Notes under the pieces: model-generated
Told to the model about the DNA's origin: nothing
Databases searched by the model: none
Seen by the model: only the letters and a program-made list of their open reading frames with translations
In this document: positions 36,832 through 47,046 of the stretch, in pieces
How the letters are laid out: every line of letters starts with the position of its first letter
Numbering within the stretch: the first letter of the stretch is position 1
Translations under genes and position numbers: made by a program
Assembly: GCF_008932115.1 (NCBI RefSeq)
Contig: NZ_CP044543.1
Span: forward strand, 6,888,501 to 6,952,500
Length of the DNA: 64,000 bases
Source: Bradyrhizobium betae
GTDB taxonomy: Bacteria; Pseudomonadota; Alphaproteobacteria; Rhizobiales; Xanthobacteraceae
Direction of reading: 5' to 3'

Positions 36832-37887
36832 ATGATTCCGAACACGCCGTGGCTCAAGACCGTATCGCAGTTCGACGACGAAGCCATCGCTTCCGTCGCG
36901 GTCCGGTTGGCTCCGATGGGGCGCATCGACGCCGACAAGCTGCTCCGGCTTCATCTCGACATGCCCTGGGAGTCAGTCTCGGCGATCGCCGGCAAACCCG
37001 AGGCAGTCGCCGAACTGGCAGCCTTGGGTTCGTTCGATCTCCAAAGGCTCTCGATCGGCGCTTATAAAATATTCAAAGATCGCATCGAATTCCTTGGTCG
37101 CGAACTGCCCGTGGGTTGGTTCTTGCCAGAGCGTCGTAGGGTCGCGCCCGCTCGTTTGGCCGCGGACGGCAACGATGCTCGCATCAGGAACCGCTGGCTT
37201 GTCTCGGCCTTTCCTTGCGACGTCGAGAGCGGCGAGGTGCTGCTCGACAGATGCCCGTCGTGCATCAACCTGTTGGGCTGGAGAAATATGACCAACGTTT
37301 GGTCCTGCCAGATCTGTGACTTCGACATGCGGACTGCGAGGCCAAAGGCCTGTCCGCATGAAATCGTCGCCGCTGCCAAGGAGCTGGCCGACTACATCTT
37401 TGACTATGATCTTAGATTGCCGGGTCCTCTCGGCGACCTGTCGTCGGTGGACATTCTCAAGCTCAGCGGATGGATGGCCTACTTTAGAGCTATTCCTCAG
37501 GAGCTCTTCCTCGGCATCACCGTGAAAAACGCCGCCGCAGGATTTTCGCAACTCAAGCGATGGCCTTGCTCGTTCGATGAGATTGTCCTCGACCTCCTCG
37601 GGGCCTCGACCGCAGCCGACCTGGCTGTCGGGGATACGATCTCGCGCTATAAGGCCGCCGCGGGGATCATGGCCTCCATCGACCGCCTGCCCTCGCTCAA
37701 TGCCCGCGATATCCTGAAGTCACGCCTGATGGAACTTCTGCACCTCGGTCACGGCTTCGCCGAAGCCTTCCTCAACGTAACGGAACCGGTGCTGCCGCTC
37801 GGGCTCGCTATTTCAGGGCTCGACCGTCGACGATCGAGTAAAGCCGCTCGAGCCAAGACCGACCGAGGTCTAATCCCGTCGGATTGA
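36832..37887 (+). CDS. tniQ: TniQ/TnsD-family target-selection protein
   Basis: Protein of 351 aa. The TniQ zinc finger is CPSC (141-144) and CQIC (159-162), preceded by the typical RCPSC approach and a Trp-rich turn. The C-terminal part is helical. Tn7 TnsD is about 500 aa and CAST TniQ proteins are often 150-400 aa, so this is intermediate. Alone it may recognise a chromosomal attachment site; no CRISPR array or cas gene is present. Its last 80 bp overlap the convergent ArsR-type gene. Confidence 0.82.
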   Translation: MIPNTPWLKTVSQFDDEAIASVAVRLAPMGRIDADKLLRLHLDMPWESVSAIAGKPEAVAELAALGSFDLQRLSIGAYKIFKDRIEFLGRELPVGWFLPERRRVAPARLAADGNDARIRNRWLVSAFPCDVESGEVLLDRCPSCINLLGWRNMTNVWSCQICDFDMRTARPKACPHEIVAAAKELADYIFDYDLRLPGPLGDLSSVDILKLSGWMAYFRAIPQELFLGITVKNAAAGFSQLKRWPCSFDEIVLDLLGASTAADLAVGDTISRYKAAAGIMASIDRLPSLNARDILKSRLMELLHLGHGFAEAFLNVTEPVLPLGLAISGLDRRRSSKAARAKTDRGLIPSD

Positions 37888-38122
37888 ACACGTAAACTTT
37901 GCCCTCGCGCGTCTCTTTCTCCGCAACCAGCCCGATGGTGTGCAGGATTTCCATCACCTCGACGATGCGAGCGGTGGAGGTGTCCAAGACCAGCAGCAGA
38001 TCCCCACGCGAGCAAGGACCATGGGCCAAGGTTTCAAGGATCTTGCGGGTATTGACATTGGCGAGGGCCTGGAACACCCGCGTCAGAAAAAGCTGGTTGT
38101 TAGGATCGTCAAAGTCGACCAT
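37808..38122 (-). CDS. ArsR-like winged-helix regulator
   Basis: Protein of 104 aa from ATG 38122, with GAGG 7 nt upstream. The ArsR-type core is visible: LFLTRVFQALANVNTRKILE, CSRGDLLLVLDTSTARIVEV, LHTIGLVAEKETREGKVYVF. There is one Cys only, so it is not an obvious metal sensor. It is convergent with tniQ and overlaps it by 80 bp. Its upstream region carries the AGTGCCAAAAT repeats, which could be its operators as well as transposon sites. It may control transposition. Confidence 0.75.
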   Translation of the reverse strand: MVDFDDPNNQLFLTRVFQALANVNTRKILETLAHGPCSRGDLLLVLDTSTARIVEVMEILHTIGLVAEKETREGKVYVFNPTGLDLGRSWLERLYSIVDGRALK

Positions 38123-38255
38123 GCCAAACCTCTGTCGGTTAGCACGCCACGACTTCCGAGCGCGCTGCGGCCTAGCGAGACCGCGCTCTTAACCCGACCC
38201 TAAAGCGCCCGAAAGTCAACGGAACGGCCATCCGGGAGCCGGGAAAACCCACCTC

Positions 38256-38410
38256 TTTTGGACGTGTCAACAGTGCCAAAATGGAGTTTCAGAAATGACG
38301 GCAGTGCCAAATTTGAGTCTTGAGTGCCAAAATCTGCTAACTGCATGAAAAAAAAGACTGAACAAACCTAGGCACATAGCGTGTGGATAAATCGGCTCTA
38401 GTGCCAAAAT
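38256..38410. repeat. Array of AGTGCCAAAAT repeats; candidate transposon end
   Basis: Direct copies lie at 38272-38282, 38303-38313 (AGTGCCAAATT), 38323-38333 and 38400-38410. A degenerate inverted copy (TTTTGGACGTGT, 38256-38267) makes a 26-bp dyad with the first copy. The run starting TGTCAACAGTGCC (38265) resembles Tn7-family termini (TGT, then (A)GTGACAAA-like TnsB sites). Read that way, the interior would be to the right, away from the tns genes, so the assignment is unsettled. The whole 38123-38608 gap holds these repeats and no gene that I can see. Confidence 0.5.
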
Positions 38411-38608
38411 CTAGCGCGGATTACATCCTTGCTCATCCGGATCGGATCGAACAGCTCTGCGTTCGTTGGGCGACCACTGCCCCGGTCGTTTGAGATCGTG
38501 CCGGGCGACGGCTTGGGTTCTGAGTCTCCCAGTGCTCCGCGGCATCGTAGCTCATCGTTCGACGGCTGTGCGAAAGCGTCGCGGGGCCCGGGTCGACTGA
38601 CCTGATCG

Positions 38609-39499
38609 CTAACCCACAGAAAGCGATCGGAGCCAGGCAAGTCTCGAGATTGCTCTTCCCGCCAGCCGTTGCAGGACTTCGACCTGCGCCGCGTCGTCCG
38701 AGCGGTCCGCGCCGTCGAGGTAGCTGTCGACCAGGACTTCGGCGATCTCCAGCGCATCCTTGCCTTCGACCGAGACCGGGAAGCTCCCAATATGGGCGGC
38801 TTCGTCGGCCATCCCGACCGTCTCAAGGCGCATGTCCCGTGTCCGGACGGCGGCCGGCCCATCCAGGCGCCGCTCGAGATCAGCGAGCTGGTCGGCAAGA
38901 CGAAGCTCGAGCCTTTGCGCATCGATCTGCAATGTGGCTTCCGGCGATCCCTTCGTGCCCTCGCGCTCTTGCTCGTGATGATAGGCGCGCCGCCTCTCCC
39001 TTCGCAGCGTGGCGACGTGGCCGAGCTCCTCCTGGGCCATTGCCTCGGATGCCTTCTTGACTTCGAGGTCATCGGAATAGGCTGCAAGATAGGACCAGAA
39101 GGCGAAGGCGCGCTCCTCGTTGCGGACCGCCATTGCGAGCGCGCGGTAGGGCGTGATCAACCGCGAGGTCTTCACCTCGGTCGCGGCTTCCTCATCGAGG
39201 GTCCCCGGTGCCTCCCAGCGCACCAGTGCTGGATCGGGGTTCCTGCCACGGCGCGATTGCGACCACCGTGTGACGCTGTCGACGTGTTCGCGCTCGGCGG
39301 AAGCGAGTCGCGCGAATACGCCCGCGAGCTCGTCCTTGCCCTGGCGGCGCATGTCCTCCGAGAGACTATCATACCGATTTGCAGCCTCCTGCTCCATTGT
39401 GTGCGCAAGCGCAAAGAGCTCGTCGAGAGACTTCAATACACCCGCAGGCTCCGAGCACAGCAACGACGTGCGCAGCAATGGCATGACGATGATTCCCAT
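38609..39499 (-). CDS. Ferritin-like di-iron protein (rubrerythrin-type)
   Basis: Protein of 296 aa from ATG 39499 (39484 is an alternative). Two helical pairs carry ExxH motifs: TMEQEAANRYDSLSEDM with SAEREHVDSV, and RNEERAFAFWSYLAAY with AQEELGHVATL. Together they give the four-helix di-iron site of ferritin-like and rubrerythrin proteins. The C-terminal third (about 190-296) has no Cys pair of a rubredoxin domain and no recognised match. It is divergent from nosR and probably deals with peroxide or iron at low oxygen (inference). Confidence 0.78.
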   Translation of the reverse strand: MGIIVMPLLRTSLLCSEPAGVLKSLDELFALAHTMEQEAANRYDSLSEDMRRQGKDELAGVFARLASAEREHVDSVTRWSQSRRGRNPDPALVRWEAPGTLDEEAATEVKTSRLITPYRALAMAVRNEERAFAFWSYLAAYSDDLEVKKASEAMAQEELGHVATLRRERRRAYHHEQEREGTKGSPEATLQIDAQRLELRLADQLADLERRLDGPAAVRTRDMRLETVGMADEAAHIGSFPVSVEGKDALEIAEVLVDSYLDGADRSDDAAQVEVLQRLAGRAISRLAWLRSLSVG

Positions 39500-39665
39500 A
39501 TTCGGACTTCTGATCGAGCGTCGGACCGACACGAAATATATTTCCGAGGCTTGACAGATGCGACTTACCCGCGCTGATTGTTGCACGTCAGCGATGACAA
39601 ATCATCGACGAAAATGGATTGGCACGCGCGGTACAATTGGCCGCGTAGACCGCGTTTGAGGCGAC

Positions 39666-41960
39666 ATGTTGAAGCGGGCGAACGACGTCAGGAACTTGGC
39701 AACGCTTGCGGCAGTCGCGCTGGCCAGCCTGATATTGTTGTGTCTGGCGTACATCTCGCCCGCACACGCTGCCGGTGACTTGCAGACATATCTGCCGAAG
39801 ATCTCGCCCGCGGAATTTTTCCCGGGGGCGGATCGTTTCGGCCCGCCGCAGGGCGATCCGCCCATCGTGCCAGTCTACCGCGGCGACCAGCTGCAGGGAT
39901 TTGTCTTCCTCAACTCCGATCTGGCGAACGCGGTCGGCTACTCCGGCAAGCCGATCCACATGTTGGCGGGCATCGACCCGAACGGCGTCATCACCGGTGT
40001 GAAGCTCGTCGACCACAAGGAGCCGATCGTGCTGGTCGGCATTCCGGAAGCCCGCATCGTTGCCGCCATGAACGCGCTGATCGGCAAGGACATGAAGCCG
40101 GTGGCGCGTGGCGCAGAGAGTCCACCGCAGATCGACATCGTGAGCGGCGCCACCGTCACAGTGCTGGTGATGAGCGACAGCGTCGTCCGCGCGGCATCCA
40201 AGCTCATCCGGAGCGGTCGCATCGGTGGCGGAGGCGGCACGCCCGCTGCCGCGGCCCTGCCCCCGGTCATCAAGACTCTCGATCTCGAACAGAACGAAAT
40301 TCGCGACTGGGAGAGCCTCGTCGGCGACGGCTCACTGCGCCGGTTTCATCTCGGCATCGGCGACGTCAATGAAGCCTTTGCAAAGTCTGGCAACGCTGCG
40401 GCGAGTCAGTATCCCGAACCGGGCGACGCGAGCGACGACTTCATCGACCTCTATGCGGCGCTGGTGACGGCGCCGACGATCGGGCGCAGCCTGCTGGGCG
40501 AGGACGGCTATCGACGGCTGAAGGACGCCCTGAAGCCCGGGCAGCAAGCGATCGTCGTCGCCGGCAATGGCCCCTACTCTTTCAAGGGGTCGGCCTACGT
40601 CCGCGGCGGCATCTTCGATCGCATCGAGATCTTGCAGGAAGGCAACAGCACCCGCTTTCGCGACCGCAACCATACGCGTCTCGGTGCGCTGGCAGCGGCC
40701 GGCGCGCCGGAGTTCAGGGAGATCGGCCTTTTCGTCACGCCTCCCGAATTCACGCTGGATCCGACGCAGCCATGGCAGCTTCAGTTGCTGGTGCAGCGTA
40801 GCCTCGGCGGACGCGACAAGGCATTCCTGACCTTTGACCTCAACTACACCCTGCCCGACCGCTACATACGCCGCGAGCAGCGTGCGGTGACGGTGCCGGA
40901 GAATGCCGCGGTCCCGGCATCGTCGGCGCCCGTTGCCAACGTCCCGCCGCAGGAGGTGGATGAGCCGCTCTGGATGCGGATCTGGCGTTCGAGCACGGTC
41001 TCGATCGGCATTACCGGCTTCATGCTGGCCGCCCTCACCGGCATCTTCTTCTTCCAGAATCTGCTCGTGCGCCGCCCGGTGCTCTACACATGGGTTCGGC
41101 GTGGCTACCTCGCCTTCGTCCTGGTCTGGCTCGGCTGGTACGCGAACGCGCAACTCTCCGTGGTCAACGTCGTCACTTTCACCAATGCGCTGGTGACCGG
41201 ATTCCACTGGGAGTACTTTCTTGCCGCGCCGCTGATCTTCATTCTATGGGCTGCGACGGCGGGGGGCCTTCTGTTCTGGGGACGCGGACCGTTCTGCGGC
41301 TGGCTATGTCCTTTCGGCGCGCTGCAGGAGCTCACCAACACGGTAGCAAAGTGGCTGAAGGTGCCGCAAATCACCGTGCCCTGGGGGCTGCATGAGCGGC
41401 TCTGGCCAATCAAGTACGTCATCTTCCTCGGGCTGTTCGGCCTGTCGCTCTACTCCGTCGACATGGCCGAGCGGTTCGCGGAGATCGAGCCGTTCAAGAC
41501 CGCGATCATCCTGAAGTTCGCGCGGCAATGGCCGTTCGTCCTCTATGCGGTGGCGTTGCTCGTCATCGGTCTCTTCATCGAGCGCTTCTTCTGCCGCTAC
41601 CTCTGTCCGCTCGGCGCGGCGCTTGCGATTCCGGGCCGCATCAGGACGTTCGAATGGCTCCGCCGCTGGGAAGAATGCGGATCGCCCTGCCAACGCTGCG
41701 CCAAGGAATGCCCGGTGCAGTCGATCCATCCCGAGGGTCATATCAACGTCAATGAGTGCATCTACTGCATGCACTGCCAGGAGCTCTATTACGACGATCA
41801 CCGCTGCCCACACATGATCCAGGTGCGGCTGAAGCGGGAGAAGCGCGAGGCCTTGTCGTCGCCCTCGATGCGCACTGGCGGCAAAGGGCCCACGACGGTC
41901 ATCACCGCGGGCGGCAAGCCTGTCGCCGCATCGCCCGTCGTCTCTCCACCCACAACCTGA
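39666..41960 (+). CDS. nosR: NosR, membrane flavo-iron-sulfur protein for N2O reduction
   Basis: Protein of 764 aa. It has a signal or anchor segment, then a periplasmic FMN-binding domain with the covalent-flavin SGATVT motif. Several helices carry two polyferredoxin-like loops ([12 protein letters not shown] and [12 protein letters not shown]), and the C-terminus has [13 protein letters not shown] and CIYCMHCQ, ligands for two 4Fe-4S clusters. NosR passes electrons from the quinone pool to NosZ and is needed for nos expression. The gap before it (39500-39665) has no clear FixK box. Confidence 0.95.
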   Translation: MLKRANDVRNLATLAAVALASLILLCLAYISPAHAAGDLQTYLPKISPAEFFPGADRFGPPQGDPPIVPVYRGDQLQGFVFLNSDLANAVGYSGKPIHMLAGIDPNGVITGVKLVDHKEPIVLVGIPEARIVAAMNALIGKDMKPVARGAESPPQIDIVSGATVTVLVMSDSVVRAASKLIRSGRIGGGGGTPAAAALPPVIKTLDLEQNEIRDWESLVGDGSLRRFHLGIGDVNEAFAKSGNAAASQYPEPGDASDDFIDLYAALVTAPTIGRSLLGEDGYRRLKDALKPGQQAIVVAGNGPYSFKGSAYVRGGIFDRIEILQEGNSTRFRDRNHTRLGALAAAGAPEFREIGLFVTPPEFTLDPTQPWQLQLLVQRSLGGRDKAFLTFDLNYTLPDRYIRREQRAVTVPENAAVPASSAPVANVPPQEVDEPLWMRIWRSSTVSIGITGFMLAALTGIFFFQNLLVRRPVLYTWVRRGYLAFVLVWLGWYANAQLSVVNVVTFTNALVTGFHWEYFLAAPLIFILWAATAGGLLFWGRGPFCGWLCPFGALQELTNTVAKWLKVPQITVPWGLHERLWPIKYVIFLGLFGLSLYSVDMAERFAEIEPFKTAIILKFARQWPFVLYAVALLVIGLFIERFFCRYLCPLGAALAIPGRIRTFEWLRRWEECGSPCQRCAKECPVQSIHPEGHINVNECIYCMHCQELYYDDHRCPHMIQVRLKREKREALSSPSMRTGGKGPTTVITAGGKPVAASPVVSPPTT

Positions 41961-41983
41961 AACCGAAAGCCGAGGAGGCAATC

Positions 41984-43933
41984 ATGAGTGACAACGAAGC
42001 AGCAAAGGGCGTCAGTCGACGAACCGTGCTGGGAACCACGGCGGCCGCGGCGGGCATGGGCCTGGCCGGCGGAGCGGCACTGACGGACGGCGGCGGTTTC
42101 GTGTCGACGGCCGATGCCCAGACGAAGACGGCGGCACCGAAGGCGCCGCCGGCGCGACCGGCGGTACAGAAGGTCGAGGTGGCGCCCGGCGAACTCGACG
42201 AATACTACGTGTTCTTCTCGAGCGGCCAGTCCGGCGAGATGCGGATCGTCGGCCTCCCCTCGATGCGCGAGCTGATGCGCGTTCCGGTGTTCAACCGCTG
42301 CAGCGCGACCGGTTGGGGGCAGACCAATGAAAGCCTCAAGGTCCTGACCGAGGGACTGCAGCCCGCCACCCGCGAATTCCTCAAGAGCCGCGGCGGCACT
42401 TTCGTGAACGGCGATCTCCACCATCCGCATATCTCCTTTACCGACGGCACCTATGACGGCCGCTACGCCTTCATGAACGACAAGGCCAACACGCGCGTCG
42501 CGCGGGTGCGACTTGACGTCATGAAGTGCGACAAGATCATCGAACTGCCGAACCAGCATACGGTCCACGGTCTGAGGGTTCAGAAATATCCGCGCACCGG
42601 CTATGTGTTCGCCAATGGCGAGGATGGAGTGCCGCTGCCCAACGACGGCAAGATCCTGGACGATCCCAAACAATATCGTTCGATGATCAGTGCGATCGAC
42701 GGCGACACCATGAAGGTCGCCTGGCAGGTGATCGTCAGCGGCAACCTCGACAACGTCGATGCCGACTACCAGGGCAAATACGCCTTCGCGACCTGCTACA
42801 ACGGCGAGGAAGGCGTCACGCTGGCGGAGATGACCGCCAACGAGCAGGACTGGGTCGTCATCTTCAACCTCAAGCGGATCGAGGAGGCCGTCAAGAAGGG
42901 CGACTTCAAGGAGATGAACGGCGTGCCCGTGATCGATGGCCGCAAGGGCTCGGCCTACACGCGCTACGTTCCGGTCTCGAACAATCCGCACGGCATGAAT
43001 ACGGCTCCGGACGGCATCCACATTGTGGCGGCCGGCAAGCTCTCGCCCACCGTGACCGTGATGGACGTGCGCCTGTTCGACCAGCTGTTCGACGACAAGA
43101 TCAAGCCGCGCGACGTCGTCGTCGCGGAGCCCGAGTTGGGCCTCGGCCCGCTGCATACCGCTTACGACGGCAAGGGTAACGCCTACACGACCCTGTTCCT
43201 CGACAGTCAGGTCTGCAAGTGGAACATCGAACTCGCCAAGCGGGCCTTCAAGGGTGAGAAGGTCAACCCCATCATCCAGAAGCTCGACGTGCATTATCAG
43301 CCTGGTCACAACCACACCTCGATGGGGCAGACCAAGGAGGCCGACGGGAAATGGCTGATCTCGCTGAACAAGTTCTCGAAGGACCGCTTCCTGAACGTCG
43401 GTCCGCTGAAGCCCGAGAATGACCAGCTCATCGACATTTCAGGCGACCAGATGAAGCTGGTGCATGACGGCCCGAGCTTCGCCGAGCCGCATGACGCCAC
43501 CATCGTCCACCGGTCCAAGATCAACCCGATCTCGATCTGGGACCGCGCGGATCCGATGTTTGCGGATGCGGTCAAGCAGGCCAAGGCGGACGGCATCAAT
43601 CTCGAGGCGGATTCGAAGGTCATTCGCGACGGCAACAAGGTGCGGGTCTACATGACCTCAACCGCGCCGGCGTTCGGTCTCGAGCAGTTCCAGGTCAAGC
43701 AGGGCGACGAGGTCACCGTCTTCATCACCAATATCGATGCGGTCGAGGATCTGACGCACGGCTTCTGCATCGTGAACTACGGCATCCAGATGGAAGTCGC
43801 GCCGATGGCAACCGCGTCCGTTTCGTTCACGGCCAGCAAGGCGGGAGTTTACTGGTATTATTGTTCCTGGTTCTGCCACGCCATGCACATGGAGATGAAG
43901 GGCCGCATGCTCGTCGAGCCGAAGTCGGTCTGA
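41984..43933 (+). CDS. nosZ: Nitrous-oxide reductase NosZ (clade I, Tat-exported)
   Basis: Protein of 649 aa with AGGAGG upstream of ATG 41984. The signal peptide has the twin-arginine motif SRRTVLGTT, which marks clade I. The seven-bladed propeller has CuZ His motifs such as [12 protein letters not shown] and [10 protein letters not shown]. The C-terminal cupredoxin domain holds the CuA site ([12 protein letters not shown]). NosZ reduces N2O to N2 in the periplasm. All visible copper ligands are intact. Confidence 0.97.
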   Translation: MSDNEAAKGVSRRTVLGTTAAAAGMGLAGGAALTDGGGFVSTADAQTKTAAPKAPPARPAVQKVEVAPGELDEYYVFFSSGQSGEMRIVGLPSMRELMRVPVFNRCSATGWGQTNESLKVLTEGLQPATREFLKSRGGTFVNGDLHHPHISFTDGTYDGRYAFMNDKANTRVARVRLDVMKCDKIIELPNQHTVHGLRVQKYPRTGYVFANGEDGVPLPNDGKILDDPKQYRSMISAIDGDTMKVAWQVIVSGNLDNVDADYQGKYAFATCYNGEEGVTLAEMTANEQDWVVIFNLKRIEEAVKKGDFKEMNGVPVIDGRKGSAYTRYVPVSNNPHGMNTAPDGIHIVAAGKLSPTVTVMDVRLFDQLFDDKIKPRDVVVAEPELGLGPLHTAYDGKGNAYTTLFLDSQVCKWNIELAKRAFKGEKVNPIIQKLDVHYQPGHNHTSMGQTKEADGKWLISLNKFSKDRFLNVGPLKPENDQLIDISGDQMKLVHDGPSFAEPHDATIVHRSKINPISIWDRADPMFADAVKQAKADGINLEADSKVIRDGNKVRVYMTSTAPAFGLEQFQVKQGDEVTVFITNIDAVEDLTHGFCIVNYGIQMEVAPMATASVSFTASKAGVYWYYCSWFCHAMHMEMKGRMLVEPKSV

Positions 43934-43946
43934 CAGGAGCGACCTT

Positions 43947-45305
43947 GTGGGCTTCTTGTCACGCATGTTTCCGGCGGCGCTCGTCGCCGCCGGATTGTCA
44001 GGATTCGCCGGCGCGGAGACCTTGACGGCTGCGCCAGGCCGATCGCTGCAGGCGCTGCTGGACGGCGCGCGCGCGGGCGACGTCGTCGAGCTCACCCCGG
44101 GGGAATATCACGGCTCGATCCTGATCGATCGTTCCCTGGAGCTGGTCGGCAGACAGGGAGCAGTGCTCGACGGCGACGGTGCCGGCAACGTCATCACGGT
44201 CAGTGCTCCCGACGTCACCGTGCGCGGGGTCACCATCCGGGGATCGGGTCGCGATCTGCAGGCGATGAATTCCGGTGTCTTCCTGCAAAAGACGGCCGAA
44301 CGCGCCAAGATCGAGGACAACCGGCTGGCCGGAAACCTGTTCGGCATCTACGTGCATGGCGCCCGGGGCTCCCGGGTCGTCCGCAACGAGATCGAGGGAC
44401 TGCGCGGCGGGCGTCTCAGCGAAGCGGGCAACGGCGTCTCGCTTTGGAATGCGCCAGACGTCACCATCGGGGACAACACATTCCGCTACGGCCGCGACGG
44501 CATCTTCTCGATCTCCAGCAGCAAGGACCGCTTCGTCAACAACCGTTTCGAGCGCGTCCGCTTCGCAATCCACTACATGTACACCAACGACAGCGAAGTC
44601 AGCGGCAACTTTTCGATTGGCAACCACGTCGGATACGCCATCATGTATTCGAACCGGCTGGTGATCCGCGGCAACGTATCCGACCATGACCGCGACCACG
44701 GATTTCTGTTCAACTACGCAAACTACGCCGAGATCGACGGCAACCGGGTCACGGGCGGACCGCTGAGCGCGATAACGGACGGGAACGAAGACGGTCCGGA
44801 CGACGAGCCGGGCATGCTTCCGGAGCCGAAGCGGGGCCACGCTCTTCGGAGCGGCCCGGAAAAATGCGTGTTCATCTACAACACCAATCACAACAAGTTC
44901 CGCGGAAATTGGTTCGAAGGCTGCGCCATCGGGGTGCACTTCACCGCCGGCTCCGAAGGCAACGAAATCACCGGCAATGCCTTCATCAACAACGCCAACC
45001 AGGTGAAATATGTCGGCACCCGGCACCTGGACTGGTCGACCGGCGGACGCGGAAACTACTGGAGCGACAATCCGGCATTCGACCTCAACGGGGATGGAAT
45101 CGCGGACACGGCCTACCGGCCGAACGATCTCATCGACCGAGTGCTGTGGACCGCGCCGGCTGCGAAGGTCCTCATCAACAGCCCCGCCGTCCAGGTGATC
45201 CGCTGGGCGCAGGCGCAATTCCCGGCCCTGCTGCCGGGCGGCGTCGTCGACAGCCACCCTCTGATATCCCCGCCCCCGCGCCGCAAGGCCGAGGAGGCGA
45301 GATGA
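43947..45305 (+). CDS. nosD: NosD, periplasmic copper-chaperoning beta-helix protein
   Basis: Protein of 452 aa from GTG 43947 with a signal peptide (AALVAAGLSGFAGAE). The body is a right-handed beta-helix of repeated N-x-I/V-x-G-N units, as in all NosD proteins: NRLAGNLFGIYVHGARG, NRFERVRFAIHYMY, NEITGNAFINN. It is needed to build the CuZ site of NosZ, working with the NosFY ABC transporter. It overlaps nosF as ATGA. Confidence 0.94.
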   Translation: MGFLSRMFPAALVAAGLSGFAGAETLTAAPGRSLQALLDGARAGDVVELTPGEYHGSILIDRSLELVGRQGAVLDGDGAGNVITVSAPDVTVRGVTIRGSGRDLQAMNSGVFLQKTAERAKIEDNRLAGNLFGIYVHGARGSRVVRNEIEGLRGGRLSEAGNGVSLWNAPDVTIGDNTFRYGRDGIFSISSSKDRFVNNRFERVRFAIHYMYTNDSEVSGNFSIGNHVGYAIMYSNRLVIRGNVSDHDRDHGFLFNYANYAEIDGNRVTGGPLSAITDGNEDGPDDEPGMLPEPKRGHALRSGPEKCVFIYNTNHNKFRGNWFEGCAIGVHFTAGSEGNEITGNAFINNANQVKYVGTRHLDWSTGGRGNYWSDNPAFDLNGDGIADTAYRPNDLIDRVLWTAPAAKVLINSPAVQVIRWAQAQFPALLPGGVVDSHPLISPPPRRKAEEAR

Positions 45306-46222
45306 CGAAGACGGTACGCATCTGCGACGTCACCAAGGACTACGGCAGCGTCAAAGCCGTCCGCGGCGCTTCGTTCGAGCTCGACCAGGGCGAGCTGGTG
45401 GCCCTGATCGGCCACAATGGTGCCGGCAAGACCACGCTCATGAAGCTGATGCTCGGGCTGATCCGGCCGACCAGCGGCTCGATCGAGGTCCTCGGCGACA
45501 ATCCCGCCGCCGGCGAATTCGCGGGCCGTCAGCAACTCGGCTACCTGCCCGAGAATGTCTCCTTCGACGCCGCGCTGACCGCCCGCGAGACGCAGGCCTT
45601 CTACGCCAGGCTGAAGCGCGAGCCGGTGGCCAAGGCGCTCGATCTGCTCGACACCGTCGGACTGGGACCGGCCAGCCGCCGCCGCGTCGGCACCTATTCA
45701 AAGGGCATGCGCCAGCGCCTGGGGCTTGCGCAGGCTTTGATCGGGCATCCGCGCGTGCTGCTGCTGGACGAGCCGACCACCGGGCTTGATCCGGAGCTGC
45801 GCCAGACCTTCTACGACGTCATCCAGCGGCTGGCCGCCGGCGGCACGACCGTGTTGCTGTCGTCACACGCGCTCACCGAGCTCGAAGAGCGCGCCGGCAG
45901 GGTCATCATCATGAACCGCGGCATCAAGGTCGCGGACGGATCGATCGAAGAGCTGCGTCGTCTGGCCCGGCTGCCCACCAGGATCCGTCTCAAGGTTTCC
46001 GGCCTGACTCCGGGCGAGATGCCGGGGTGGGCTCCGAAGGATGCGACCTGCCGCCGCTTGAATGGCCATATCGTCGAGATCGACGCCGCGCCGGAGCGGA
46101 AGATCGAGCTTCTGCACCGCGCCACGGCCTCGGGCAATTCCGTCGAGGACGTCGACGTGGTCCCGCCGACCCTCGACGAGCTTTACGCTCACTTCCTTCG
46201 GCAATCGGAGCAGGCATCATGA
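45302..46222 (+). CDS. nosF: NosF, ABC transporter ATP-binding subunit
   Basis: Protein of 306 aa. Walker A is GHNGAGKTT, the signature is YSKGMRQRLGLAQAL (a variant of LSGGQ), Walker B is LLLDEPTTGLD, and the H-loop is SSHALTE. With NosY it energises sulfur or copper-site assembly of NosZ in the periplasm, with NosD as partner. It overlaps both neighbours by 4 nt. Confidence 0.94.
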   Translation: MTKTVRICDVTKDYGSVKAVRGASFELDQGELVALIGHNGAGKTTLMKLMLGLIRPTSGSIEVLGDNPAAGEFAGRQQLGYLPENVSFDAALTARETQAFYARLKREPVAKALDLLDTVGLGPASRRRVGTYSKGMRQRLGLAQALIGHPRVLLLDEPTTGLDPELRQTFYDVIQRLAAGGTTVLLSSHALTELEERAGRVIIMNRGIKVADGSIEELRRLARLPTRIRLKVSGLTPGEMPGWAPKDATCRRLNGHIVEIDAAPERKIELLHRATASGNSVEDVDVVPPTLDELYAHFLRQSEQAS

Positions 46223-47046
46223 ATGTCCTGATCATTGCGGCCAAGGAAATCCACCAGGCCATCCGCAATCGCTGGGTGCTTGCGGCAACGCTCCTGCTCG
46301 CCGGACTTGCTTTGTCACTGAGCTTTCTCGGCAGCGCGCCAACGGGGAACGTCGGCGTTCGCACGCTCGACGTGGTCATCGTGAGCCTGTCGAGCCTAAC
46401 GATTTTTCTCGTTCCGCTGATCGCGCTCCTGATGTCCCATGATGCCATCGTCGGCGAGATGGAGCGCGGGACGATGCTGTTGCTGCTCAGCTATCCGGTC
46501 GCGCGCTGGCAGGTGTTGCTCGGCAAGTTCCTGGGCCATCTGGCCGTTCTCGCCTTCGCAACCTGCCTCGGCTATGGACTTGCCGTGGGAGCGTTGGCGG
46601 CGACAGGCAGCCGCATCGATACCGATAGTCTTCTGGCCTTCGTGGCCATGATCGGCTCCTCCGTGCTGCTGGGGGCGGCCTTCGTGGCGATCGGATATCT
46701 GGTCAGCGCGCTCGTGCGCGACCGCGGAACGGCAGCCGGCATCTGCATCGGACTGTGGCTGCTGCTGGTGCTGATCTACGACATGGCACTCCTGGGCGTG
46801 CTTGCGCTCGACCAGGGGCGCAACATCTCGGCGACCGCGCTCAACGCCCTGCTCCTGTCGAATCCGACCGACAGCTACCGTCTGATCAATCTGACCGGGT
46901 TCGCCAATGTCAGCACGTTCGCCGGCATGGCCGGCCTCGCGCAAAGCACCTCCCTTACGGTGCCCGTCCTTCTGACCGCCCTGCTCTGCTGGACCCTGGT
47001 TCCGCTCGGACTCGCCGCACTCGCTTTCTCCCGGAGAGAGCTATGA
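46219..47046 (+). CDS. nosY: NosY, ABC transporter membrane subunit
   Basis: Protein of 275 aa with six predicted membrane helices. The early EIHQAIRNRW segment and the conserved DAIVGEMERGTMLLLLSYPV block are typical of NosY and related ABC-2 permeases. It pairs with NosF. The gene starts within the nosF stop and ends within the nosL start. Confidence 0.93.
   Translation: MNVLIIAAKEIHQAIRNRWVLAATLLLAGLALSLSFLGSAPTGNVGVRTLDVVIVSLSSLTIFLVPLIALLMSHDAIVGEMERGTMLLLLSYPVARWQVLLGKFLGHLAVLAFATCLGYGLAVGALAATGSRIDTDSLLAFVAMIGSSVLLGAAFVAIGYLVSALVRDRGTAAGICIGLWLLLVLIYDMALLGVLALDQGRNISATALNALLLSNPTDSYRLINLTGFANVSTFAGMAGLAQSTSLTVPVLLTALLCWTLVPLGLAALAFSRREL

Larger units (their letters stand above)
25640..38410 (+). 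mobile_element. Tn7-like mobile island (boundaries inferred)
   Basis: The segment contains a regulator, a seven-gene cargo-like operon and a tnsA-tnsB-tnsC-tniQ module, all plus-strand except two small regulators. The flanks look chromosomal: a FixK-driven membrane gene on the left, a ferritin-like gene and nos on the right. An array of AGTGCCAAAAT repeats at 38.26-38.41 kb may be a set of TnsB sites at one end. I did not find a matching end on the left, so the extent is approximate. The 26-32 kb operon could belong to a separate insertion. Confidence 0.5.

Noticed and set aside
25640..38410. CRISPR array or cas genes near the Tn7-like module
   Set aside because: No repeat-spacer pattern and no Cas-like protein are visible. 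The 38.3-kb repeats are too short and irregular.
39500..39665. FixK or NnrR site upstream of nosR
   Set aside because: TTG and CAA half sites occur, but never with an 8-bp spacer. The candidates have spacers of 12 or 14 bp.
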